Notes under the pieces: generated by a model
What the model saw: only the letters and a program-made list of their open reading frames with translations
Told to the model about the DNA's origin: nothing
Database searches by the model: none
Part shown: positions 1-5,118 of the stretch, piece by piece
Layout: each line of letters begins with the position of its first letter
Position numbering within the stretch: position 1 is the stretch's first letter
Program-made: the position numbers and the translations under genes
Assembly (NCBI GenBank): GCA_029263555.1
Contig: JAJUFW010000213.1
Location: forward strand, 1 to 5,697
DNA length: 5,697 nt
Origin: Alphaproteobacteria bacterium
GTDB lineage: Bacteria > Pseudomonadota > Alphaproteobacteria > DSM-16000 > Inquilinaceae
Direction: 5' to 3'

Positions 1-582
1 CGCGATCGCGATCCCGACCAGGGGATCCAGCCAGAGGGCGCCCGTATATTCGAAAAGGCCGAGCGCGGCGACCACGGCGAGATTGGTCAGAAGGTCGCCG
101 GAATAATGAAGCCGGTCGGCGGCGATGGCGAGCGAGCCCGTGCGCCTGACCACATGGTGCTGATAGGTCACGAGCCCGAGCGTGAGCAGGATGGACACGC
201 CCATGATCGCAAGCCCGACGCTGGTCCCGGTCGGCGGCTTCGGGTCAAGGAACCGGTCGATCGCCTGGAACACGATGAAGAGGCCGGACCCGCCGATGAA
301 GGCCGCCTGGGCGAGGGCGCCCAGGGGCTCCGCCTTGCCGTGCCCGAAGCGGTGCGACCGGTCCGGCGGCCGGAGCGAATGGCTGACCGTCATCATCGTC
401 ACCGCCGAGGCGATCACGTCGACCATGCTGTCGAGCAGGGACGACAGGATCGTCACCGATCCGGTGATCAGCCAGGCGGCGAGCTTGGCGAGCGCGAGCG
501 TGACGCCCACCGCGACGCTGACATGGGTCGCGCGGCGCTTCAGCCGGACTTCCTCCGGAGACCCGATGGACGGATCGCTCAT
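1..582 (-). CDS. fieF: Cation diffusion facilitator (FieF/YiiP-like), C-terminus off the left edge
   Basis: This is an inner-membrane H+/divalent-metal antiporter that exports Zn2+, Fe2+ or similar ions. The first 194 codons are present; FieF-family proteins are usually about 300 residues, so the end of the membrane domain and the cytoplasmic metal-binding domain lie outside the window. Transport site A of E. coli FieF (D45, D49, H153, D157) is intact as D51, D55 (in LLDSMVDV) and H159, D163 (in ADRLHYSGD). Site B is intact as D74, H77 and H81 within PPDRSHRFGHGKAE. Membrane segments are visible at about residues 23-40, 45-65, 88-108, 122-140 and 164-177. The start is the ATG at 582; no strong Shine-Dalgarno precedes it. 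The gene begins 32 bp after the pdxH stop on the same strand, so co-transcription and possibly translational coupling are likely. Family assignment is firm. The symbol and metal specificity are inferred from similarity to FieF. Confidence 0.93.
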   Translation of the reverse strand, partial: MSDPSIGSPEEVRLKRRATHVSVAVGVTLALAKLAAWLITGSVTILSSLLDSMVDVIASAVTMMTVSHSLRPPDRSHRFGHGKAEPLGALAQAAFIGGSGLFIVFQAIDRFLDPKPPTGTSVGLAIMGVSILLTLGLVTYQHHVVRRTGSLAIAADRLHYSGDLLTNLAVVAALGLFEYTGALWLDPLVGIAIA

Positions 583-614
583 GCCCGCCGTCTCTCGTCC
601 GCAGCCGGCGACGG

Positions 615-1250
615 TCAGGGATAGAGCCGTTCGGTGCGCCAGCCGGAGCCGTCACGGTGGTAGACGAGCCGGTCGTGCAGCCGGAACGGCCGGTCGTGCC
701 AGAATTCGATCCGGCGCGGCACAACCCGGAAACCCGACCAGAATTCCGGCCGCGGGATCTCGCCCTCACCGAACCGGGCGCCGAACTCGGCCACCCGGCG
801 CTCGAGCTCGGCCCGGGCGGAAAGCGGGCGGGACTGGCGCGACGCCCAGGCGCCGATGCGCGAATCCCGCGGGCGGCTGTTGAAATAGGCATCGGCCTCC
901 GCTGCCGTCACCGGCTCGACCGGGCCTTCGATCCGCACCTGCCGACGCAACGTCTTCCAATGGAAGACCAGCGCCGCCTGCGGGTTCGCGGCAAGCTCGT
1001 TGCCCTTCCTGCTTTCGAGATTGGTGTAGAAGACGAAGCCGCGCCGGGCCGACTCGGGTCCGTCGACGCCCTTCAGCAGCACCATGCGTGCCGAGGGGAC
1101 GCCTTCGGGCGTCGCCGTCGCCAGGGTCATCGCATTGGGATCGTTCGGCTCGCTCGTGCCCGCGTCCGCGAGCCACGCGTCGAACAGCGCGAAGGGATCG
1201 TCCGGCGGTTCCCGGCCCGCGAAATCGTCATCGAATGTGGCTGTCGTCAC
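615..1250 (-). CDS. pdxH: Pyridoxine/pyridoxamine 5'-phosphate oxidase
   Basis: This cytoplasmic, FMN-dependent dimeric enzyme oxidises pyridoxine or pyridoxamine 5'-phosphate to pyridoxal 5'-phosphate with O2. At 211 residues it has full family length. FMN-binding elements are RMVLLK (55-60), FYTN (74-77), SRKG (80-83), RRQVR (102-106) and the QS at 139-140. Substrate residues matching E. coli Y129, R133, S137, R197 and H199 are Y122, R126, S130, R190 and H192. The C-terminal block runs EFWSGFRVVP, IEFWHD, RLHDR and ends RLYP. Relative to E. coli there are five extra residues between K60 and Y75. The start is a GTG at 1250. No other ATG, GTG or TTG occurs in frame between it and an upstream in-frame stop at 1284-1286, and there is no Shine-Dalgarno at normal distance. 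It is divergent from the lipoprotein gene and upstream of the metal transporter gene. Confidence 0.96.
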   Translation of the reverse strand: MTTATFDDDFAGREPPDDPFALFDAWLADAGTSEPNDPNAMTLATATPEGVPSARMVLLKGVDGPESARRGFVFYTNLESRKGNELAANPQAALVFHWKTLRRQVRIEGPVEPVTAAEADAYFNSRPRDSRIGAWASRQSRPLSARAELERRVAEFGARFGEGEIPRPEFWSGFRVVPRRIEFWHDRPFRLHDRLVYHRDGSGWRTERLYP

Positions 1251-1263
1251 TGGAGAAAGCCAT
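1228..1263 (-). other. Possible 11-codon leader ORF overlapping the pdxH start
   Basis: On the minus strand an ATG at 1263-1261 follows an AGGA Shine-Dalgarno-like sequence (about 1274-1271) at a normal distance of 7 nt. It opens an 11-codon reading frame that ends with TGA at 1230-1228, about 20 nt inside pdxH and in another frame. The pdxH GTG (1250) has no such ribosome-binding sequence. The ORF could feed ribosomes to pdxH by translational coupling, or it could be chance. It is too short for coding statistics. Confidence 0.2.
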
Positions 1264-1272
1264 AGTTGCGTC

Positions 1273-1287
1273 CTAATTGTTGATTAG
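1273..1287. promoter_or_regulatory. Operator-like inverted repeat in the pdxH/lipoprotein spacer
   Basis: CTAAT-TGTTG-ATTAG has perfect 5 bp arms around a 5 nt centre. It is AT-rich in otherwise GC-rich DNA and sits just upstream of pdxH on one side. On the other side it overlaps the candidate -35 element of the lipoprotein gene. The geometry fits a small dimeric regulator such as a LysR-, MarR- or GntR-type protein. No regulator is encoded nearby, so the identity is unknown. Confidence 0.3.
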
Positions 1288-1306
1288 CTTAAAGCGTTCA
1301 TATGAC
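1277..1306 (+). promoter_or_regulatory. Candidate sigma-70-type promoter for the lipoprotein gene
   Basis: TTGTTG (1277-1282) and TATGAC (1301-1306) are separated by 18 bp in the most AT-rich part of the divergent spacer. An alternative -35, TTGATT (1280-1285), would give a 15 bp spacer, which is less favourable. Transcription from here would give a leader of roughly 100 nt containing the inverted repeat at 1310-1342. Confidence 0.35.
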
Positions 1307-1309
1307 ATT

Positions 1310-1342
1310 TCCAGACATCTCTTTGGAGCAGGGGGGTCTGGA
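1310..1342 (+). repeat. Inverted repeat in the lipoprotein mRNA leader
   Basis: TCCAGAC (1310-1316) and GTCTGGA (1336-1342) form a perfect 7 bp stem around a 19 nt loop. It would lie at or near the 5' end of the transcript if the upstream candidate promoter is used. A second perfect palindrome, GGCTGCAGCC, follows at 1380-1389, just before the ribosome-binding site. Possible roles are transcript protection or control of initiation; neither is shown by the sequence. Confidence 0.35.
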
Positions 1343-1395
1343 CGGCACGCTGCCCGGAGGGGTCGATATCACGAGGGGCGGCTGCAGCCACACCT

Positions 1396-1402
1396 AGGAG
1401 GG
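1396..1402 (+). promoter_or_regulatory. Strong Shine-Dalgarno of the lipoprotein gene
   Basis: AGGAGGG lies 8 nt before the ATG at 1411. It is the best ribosome-binding site in the window, which fixes this start and suggests high expression, as expected for an abundant outer-membrane lipoprotein. Confidence 0.85.
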
Positions 1403-1410
1403 CAAGAAAC

Positions 1411-1878
1411 ATGAAGTCTAAGTTCGCCATCGCCGCGCTCACGGCAGGCGCCCTGCTCGCCGGTTGCACGACCGGTGGCACCAAGCAGACCCTGGGCGGT
1501 CTTGGCGGGGCCGTTGCCGGCGGCGTTCTCGGGTCGCAGATCGGGGGCGGCAGCGGCCGACTGATCGCAACGGGCGCGGGCGCCCTGCTCGGCGCCTTCC
1601 TCGGCAGCGAGATCGGCGCGTCGCTCGACCGGGCGGACCAGACCTACGCCAACCAGACCGCGCAGCGCACCTTCGAAACGGTGCCGACCGGCCAGAGCGC
1701 GACCTGGCGCAATCCGGACAGCGGCAATTACGGCACGATCGTCCCGACCCGGACCTATCAGCAGGGCGGCAACTACTGCCGAGACTTCACCCACACGATC
1801 TATGTCGACGGCCGGGCCGAAACGGCCAAGGGCACCGCGTGCCGCCAGGGCGACGGCACCTGGCAGATCATCAGCTGA
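1411..1878 (+). CDS. Glycine-zipper lipoprotein, 17 kDa surface antigen type
   Basis: This is a 155-residue exported lipoprotein. The lysine-containing N-terminus (MKSK), a hydrophobic stretch (5-16) and the lipobox LAGC give signal peptidase II cleavage before C19. The mature part opens with a Gly/Ala-rich glycine zipper (about 28-69: repeated GG, GxxxG and LLGAFLGSEIG), typical of the Rickettsia 17 kDa antigen family, which packs hairpin helices into or against a membrane. A polar C-terminal domain (about 80-155) carries two cysteines, C123 and C144, in the blocks NYCRDF and GTACRQGDGTWQI. These could form a disulfide in the periplasm. Related proteins (SlyB, OmpA-associated lipoproteins) are outer-membrane components without enzymatic activity. 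Here a structural or envelope-integrity role is inferred. It appears monocistronic: it has its own promoter candidate upstream and a hairpin downstream. Confidence 0.92.
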   Translation: MKSKFAIAALTAGALLAGCTTGGTKQTLGGLGGAVAGGVLGSQIGGGSGRLIATGAGALLGAFLGSEIGASLDRADQTYANQTAQRTFETVPTGQSATWRNPDSGNYGTIVPTRTYQQGGNYCRDFTHTIYVDGRAETAKGTACRQGDGTWQIIS

Positions 1879-1908
1879 CGGCGTATCCTTTCGCCATCAG
1901 GACTTGAC

Positions 1909-1934
1909 CGACGCCGGGCTAGCACCCGGCGTCG
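1909..1934 (+). terminator. Perfect 10 bp hairpin after the lipoprotein gene
   Basis: CGACGCCGGG (1909-1918) pairs with CCCGGCGTCG (1925-1934) around the loop CTAGCA. It starts 30 nt after the lipoprotein stop codon. The stem is long, perfect and GC-rich. Downstream there is only a weak T-run (CGCTTTCGG), so it is either a poor intrinsic terminator or an mRNA 3'-end stabiliser with Rho-dependent release. Confidence 0.6.
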
Positions 1935-1984
1935 CCGCTTTCGGCAAAGGTTGACGGGCATCCGCAGCATCCCTTTCGGGACCG

Positions 1985-2013
1985 GTGACAGGAAGGGTGC
2001 GGAAGGCTAGCCT
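1985..2013 (+). promoter_or_regulatory. Weak candidate promoter of dnaJ, with overlapping palindromes
   Basis: GTGACA (1985-1990) and TAGCCT (2008-2013) are 17 bp apart. The -10 candidate lies within two overlapping 8 bp palindromes, GGCTAGCC (2005-2012) and GCCTAGGC (2010-2017). A different -35-like TTGACG at 1951-1956 lacks a good -10. No clear sigma-32-type heat-shock promoter was recognised. The hairpin at 1909-1934 separates this region from the previous gene, so a promoter somewhere in 1935-2060 is expected. Confidence 0.27.
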
Positions 2014-2066
2014 AGGCGCGAAGTGGCCCACCGACCACCGACGCGACATCTGCCTCAGGGAAGAGG

Positions 2067-2957
2067 ATGCGCAACCCATACGAAGTCCTGGGCGTCTCGC
2101 GGACGGCGAGTCAGGAAGAGATCAAGAAGGCATACCGAAAGCTCGCCAAGGAGTTCCACCCGGACTTGAATCCGGGAGACCAGGCCGTCGAGCTGCGCTT
2201 CAAGGAAGTGACCTCCGCCTATGAGCTCCTGGGCGACGAGCGCAAGCGTCGGCAGTTCGACAATGGCGAGATCGATGCCAACGGGCGGGTAAGGGCGGCC
2301 GACGCCTTCCACCGCGCCTATGCCAGGGCCAGCGCCCGGGGCGGTCGCCGCGGGCCCGGGGAAGGGTTCAGCGCTTCGGACGTGTTCGAGGAGTTCTTCG
2401 GGCGCGGCGGCTTCCGCAGCAAGGGCACCGACGTCTCCTACCACATCAATGTCAGCTTCCGCGACGCGGCCAGGGGCACGCGCCAGCGCCTCACCCTGAC
2501 CGACGGCAGAACCATCGACATCGCCATTCCGGAGGGAACGGAGGACGGCCAGACGCTGCGCCTGAAGGGCCAGGGCCTGCCCGGAATGGGGGGAGGTCAG
2601 CCGGGCGATGCGCTGATCGAGATCCATGTCGAACCGGACCCCCTGTTCACGCGGCAGGGACCGGACATCCACCTGGAGATGCCGGTCACCCTGCACGAGG
2701 CCGTGCTGGGCGCCGTGATCGAGGTGCCGACCGTCACCGGCAAGGTGAAGCTCACGATCCCCAAGGGATCCAATACCGGCACCGTGCTCCGCCTCAAGGG
2801 CAAGGGCCTGCCCGACCGGGCGAGCGGGCAGCGCGGCAGCCAGTACGTCAAGCTCAAGGTCGTCCTGCCCGACGCCCCAGACCCCGACCTGACGGCGTTC
2901 CTGAACCGATGGACCCCCGGAAAGTCGTACGATCCGCGTCGGAAGGCGGGGTTCTGA
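2067..2957 (+). CDS. DnaJ-like J-protein without zinc finger (CbpA/type II)
   Basis: This is a co-chaperone that stimulates the ATPase of a DnaK-type Hsp70 and delivers substrates to it in the cytoplasm. It has 296 residues. The J-domain (about 3-66) contains YEVLGV, the helix II basic stretch KKAYRKLAKEF and the invariant HPD at 31-33. A short Gly/Phe-containing linker (about 92-119) follows. Two C-terminal substrate-binding beta-domains (about 120-195 and 198-272) each end in the same motif, LRLKGQGLP (164-172) and LRLKGKGLP (241-249). The CxxCxGxG zinc-finger repeats of canonical DnaJ are absent, so it is a type II, CbpA-like protein and not the dnaK-linked dnaJ. The ATG at 2067 is supported by GGGAAGAGG directly upstream. 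The next gene follows within about 20 bp or overlaps the end, which implies co-translation. Confidence 0.94.
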   Translation: MRNPYEVLGVSRTASQEEIKKAYRKLAKEFHPDLNPGDQAVELRFKEVTSAYELLGDERKRRQFDNGEIDANGRVRAADAFHRAYARASARGGRRGPGEGFSASDVFEEFFGRGGFRSKGTDVSYHINVSFRDAARGTRQRLTLTDGRTIDIAIPEGTEDGQTLRLKGQGLPGMGGGQPGDALIEIHVEPDPLFTRQGPDIHLEMPVTLHEAVLGAVIEVPTVTGKVKLTIPKGSNTGTVLRLKGKGLPDRASGQRGSQYVKLKVVLPDAPDPDLTAFLNRWTPGKSYDPRRKAGF

Positions 2958-2977
2958 CCCTGTCGGCGACCGCAGGC

Positions 2978-3646
2978 ATGGAAGGCGGATTCCTTACCGC
3001 AGCGGAGGCCCTGCTCCAGCACGCCGGCTTCATTCTGCGCGGCGGCTTTCGTCCCGCCGAAGAGGACGCGGTACCCCCTCTTCCCGACGGCCGCCCGGTC
3101 CGGACGGTGATCATGGTCGGGAATGCCGGTCCGGCGATGTGGCACGCTTTCCGGGGCCGCGGGGCCGGAGCGACCCTCGACGAGTGGACGAAGCGCGAGC
3201 TGACCGCGGCGGCCTCCGCGCTGGGCGTCACGCCCCTCTTCCCCTTCGACGGCCCGCCCTATCTCCCGTTCCAGCGATGGGCGCGGCGCGCCGAACCGGT
3301 CCATTCCTCCCCGATCGGCGTGCTGATTCATCCGGACTACGGCCTGTGGCATGCCTATCGCGGAGCATTCGCCCTTGCGGAGGAGGTACCGCTGCCGCCG
3401 CGGGACGACCGGCCGAGCCCATGCGAGGCCTGCCCGGATCGGCCCTGCCTCACCACCTGCCCGGTCGGGGCCTTCGCGCCCGGACACTACGACGTGGCGG
3501 CCTGCGCCTCCCATCTGGCAGGGCCAGACGGCCAGGACTGCCTCGGCCTCGGATGCCGGGCGCGGCGGGCCTGTCCCCTGGGCCGACCCTACGAGCCGGA
3601 CCAGGCTCGGTTCCACATGCGCGCCTTCCTCGCAGCCCACAGCTGA
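2978..3646 (+). CDS. 8-Cys, two-[4Fe-4S] ferredoxin-type protein with a CblC (MMACHC)-like N-terminal half
   Basis: The product has 222 residues from the ATG at 2978, or 245 if read from an ATG at 2909 that overlaps dnaJ by 49 bp. Numbering here is from 2909. The C-terminal part has two cysteine sets: C172-x2-C175-x4-C180-x3-C184-P and C199-x11-C211-x4-C216-x5-C222-P. These are expected to ligate two [4Fe-4S] clusters, as in ferredoxins and epoxyqueuosine reductase (QueG). The N-terminal half (about 30-165) resembles human MMACHC as I recall it: GNAGPAMW for STPAMF, PFQRW for YYYQRQ, LIHPDYGLWHAYRG for CIHPRFGGWFAIRG and EVPLPPR for EVPDLPPR. R151 would match MMACHC R161. This suggests a cobalamin-binding or flavin-reductase-like fold coupled to Fe-S electron transfer; function is inferred and unproven. 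Start choice is uncertain: neither ATG has a good ribosome-binding site. It appears to be in an operon with dnaJ. Confidence 0.85.
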   Translation: MEGGFLTAAEALLQHAGFILRGGFRPAEEDAVPPLPDGRPVRTVIMVGNAGPAMWHAFRGRGAGATLDEWTKRELTAAASALGVTPLFPFDGPPYLPFQRWARRAEPVHSSPIGVLIHPDYGLWHAYRGAFALAEEVPLPPRDDRPSPCEACPDRPCLTTCPVGAFAPGHYDVAACASHLAGPDGQDCLGLGCRARRACPLGRPYEPDQARFHMRAFLAAHS

Positions 3647-3670
3647 GGGGGCAAGCCCGCTTCCGCCCCT
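3647..3670. terminator. Weak bidirectional hairpin between convergent genes
   Basis: The stem GGGGC (3648-3652) / GCCCC (3665-3669), extended by a G-T wobble (3647/3670), starts directly after the Fe-S gene stop and lies 8 bp from the yihY stop on the other strand. The loop is 12 nt. There is no T-run on either side, so any termination function is tentative. Confidence 0.25.
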
Positions 3671-3677
3671 ACCGCCA

Positions 3678-4988
3678 TCAGCCGAAGTCCCGGCGCAGCT
3701 CCGGCAATTCCGAAGCCGGACCGGGATCCAGGAGGCGCAGGAGAGGCACGCCCATGATCTGCTGATGGGCGCGATCGGCGTCGTGCAGCAGCGACATCAC
3801 CTCCTGCTCCCAGCACTCGCCCGCCAGGCTTCTGACCGTGCCCGAGGCGCCGCGCAGCCCCACGCCCAGGCTGCGGGCCAGGTCGTATAGCGTCGCCGTC
3901 CCGAGATCGCGCGAGAGGATCCAGCCGTCGTTCTGGCCGCGTTCCACGAAGCGGGCGTGGCGCAGCTGGTCCAGGATGCCGTCCAGCATGGCCCCGCCGA
4001 TCGGCACCCGGCTCAGGAGCGTACGGCGCCGGATCCGGGTGCCAAGACGGCTTGCGCCGAGCAGGACCCGAAGCACCGCGCAGGCCATGACCAAGCGCTG
4101 GGCGGGCAGCAGCTTCTCCACGTCGCCCCCCAGGATCTTGCCGGCCCGCCAGTCGGGCAGGCTTGCGGCGATGACGGCACCGCCCAGCACGATCGACCAG
4201 GCGACATAGAGCCAGAGCAGGAAGATTGGGATGACGGCGATCGCGCCGTAGACCGTCTGGTAGAAGGGTACGGCCGTCAGATAGACGACGAAGCCGGCCT
4301 TGGCGATCTCGAACAGGATGGCTGCGAATCCGGCCCCGATCGCCGCGTCGACAGCGCGGACCGACCGGTTCGGAATGAGCCAGTAGAGGGCCATGAAGCC
4401 GACGAATTCCAGCAGCGTGGGAAGGATCTGCAGGAAGGGGCCGATGGCCGCCGCGCCGATGCCGCCACGGAGAAACTGGGTCGTGATCGAAAGGCTGGTG
4501 ACCGTCAGAATCGGGGTCAGCGTCAGGATCGCCCAGAACGACAGCAGCCGGACCAGGAGCGGCCGGTTCTCGTTCACCCGCCAGATCCCGTTGAAGGCGC
4601 CCTCGATCGTCGAAAGCAGGAGAATCGCGGTGACGATCAGGCCGACGATGCCGAACCCGGTCAAGCGCCCGGCGTTGGCGGCGAAACCCTGGAGATTGTC
4701 CAGGACCGCCGCGCCAACCTGCGGGACGAGATTGTCGAAGATGATCTCCCGGAAGCCGACCTGCAGTTCCTGGAAGGCCGGGAAGGCCGAAACGATGCCG
4801 ATCGTGATCGTCGTCAACGGCACCAGCGACAGGAGCGACGTATAGGTCAGCGCCGCCGCCGCCTGCGGGCACCGGTCATTGATGAACCGCGACGTGGCGA
4901 AGGCGGCGAAGGTCACCAGCTCACGCCCGAACTCAATCCAGTCCGTCGTCAGCAGGCGCCTGACGACCCGCCAGAGCCGCGCGCTCAC
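3678..4988 (-). CDS. YihY/BrkB-family inner-membrane protein
   Basis: This is a 436-residue polytopic membrane protein of the YihY/BrkB (formerly 'ribonuclease BN') family. The RNase name comes from a historical misassignment, and the molecular role is unsettled. Six hydrophobic segments lie at about 47-69, 110-128, 148-168, 182-205, 216-240 and 246-275. Family signatures are AAALTYTSLLSLVPL (43-57), EGAFNGIWRV (129-138), LYWLIPNRSV (201-210), FEIAKAGFVVYL (226-237) and YGAIAVIPIFLLWLYVAW (247-264). A soluble tail of about 150 residues (about 285-436) looks helical and may form a winged-helix-like domain, as in the longer members of the family. The start is a GTG at 4988; GGGGA lies about 7 nt upstream on the minus strand and supports it. 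The gene is divergent from fabI and convergent with the Fe-S protein gene 31 bp away. Confidence 0.93.
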   Translation of the reverse strand: MSARLWRVVRRLLTTDWIEFGRELVTFAAFATSRFINDRCPQAAAALTYTSLLSLVPLTTITIGIVSAFPAFQELQVGFREIIFDNLVPQVGAAVLDNLQGFAANAGRLTGFGIVGLIVTAILLLSTIEGAFNGIWRVNENRPLLVRLLSFWAILTLTPILTVTSLSITTQFLRGGIGAAAIGPFLQILPTLLEFVGFMALYWLIPNRSVRAVDAAIGAGFAAILFEIAKAGFVVYLTAVPFYQTVYGAIAVIPIFLLWLYVAWSIVLGGAVIAASLPDWRAGKILGGDVEKLLPAQRLVMACAVLRVLLGASRLGTRIRRRTLLSRVPIGGAMLDGILDQLRHARFVERGQNDGWILSRDLGTATLYDLARSLGVGLRGASGTVRSLAGECWEQEVMSLLHDADRAHQQIMGVPLLRLLDPGPASELPELRRDFG

Positions 4989-5043
4989 CTAGCGTCCCCG
5001 AAGCTTCTCACATCAGCCATACTCGTCTCGCATCCTCGCATAT

Positions 5044-5071
5044 TTGACCGCTTGGACCATTGGTGTAGGAT
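5044..5071 (+). promoter_or_regulatory. Candidate sigma-70-type promoter of fabI
   Basis: TTGACC (5044-5049) and TAGGAT (5066-5071) are 16 bp apart. This is the best promoter match in the window and lies in the locally AT-richer part of the divergent spacer. Initiation near 5078 would give a leader of about 60 nt that includes the hairpin at 5088-5118. Confidence 0.5.
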
Positions 5072-5087
5072 CGGGCCTCCTTTCGAA

Positions 5088-5118
5088 CCTCCGGTTTCGA
5101 TCCGTGCCGAACCGGGGG
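5088..5118 (+). repeat. Stem-loop in the fabI leader
   Basis: CCTCCGGTT (5088-5096) pairs with AACCGGGGG (5110-5118), giving eight Watson-Crick pairs and one G-T wobble around a 13 nt loop. It ends 12 nt before the GAGG Shine-Dalgarno (5130-5133) of fabI. It could be an mRNA-stabilising or attenuating leader structure, or a protein-binding site. No known riboswitch was recognised. Confidence 0.4.

Noticed and set aside
1..10. CGCGATCGCG palindrome at the left edge, considered as a repeat or methylation-type site
   Set aside because: It is fully explained by Ile/Ala codons of the transporter; a single occurrence is not evidence of a repeat element.
615..1250. Five-residue insertion in PdxH between K60 and Y75, considered as an anomaly
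   Set aside because: It lies in a loop between FMN-binding strands, all catalytic residues are intact, and loop length varies in this family.
2067..2957. Possible degenerate or truncated classical dnaJ, because the zinc-finger region is missing
   Set aside because: The frame is intact, both C-terminal domains are complete, and the length and layout fit normal CbpA-type J-proteins.
2597..3640. 347-codon minus-strand frame opposite dnaJ and the Fe-S gene
   Set aside because: It spans two well-supported plus-strand genes and shows no domain. Its composition is typical of an antisense frame in GC-rich DNA.
3589..4872. Second long minus-strand frame (427 codons) overlapping yihY
   Set aside because: It is an out-of-frame shadow, very rich in Arg, Pro and Gly and without recognisable domains. 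It also runs into the Fe-S gene on the opposite strand.
3678..4988. Ribonuclease BN annotation for the YihY-family protein
   Set aside because: The RNase BN activity was later assigned to an unrelated metallo-beta-lactamase protein. This is a membrane protein with no nuclease motif.
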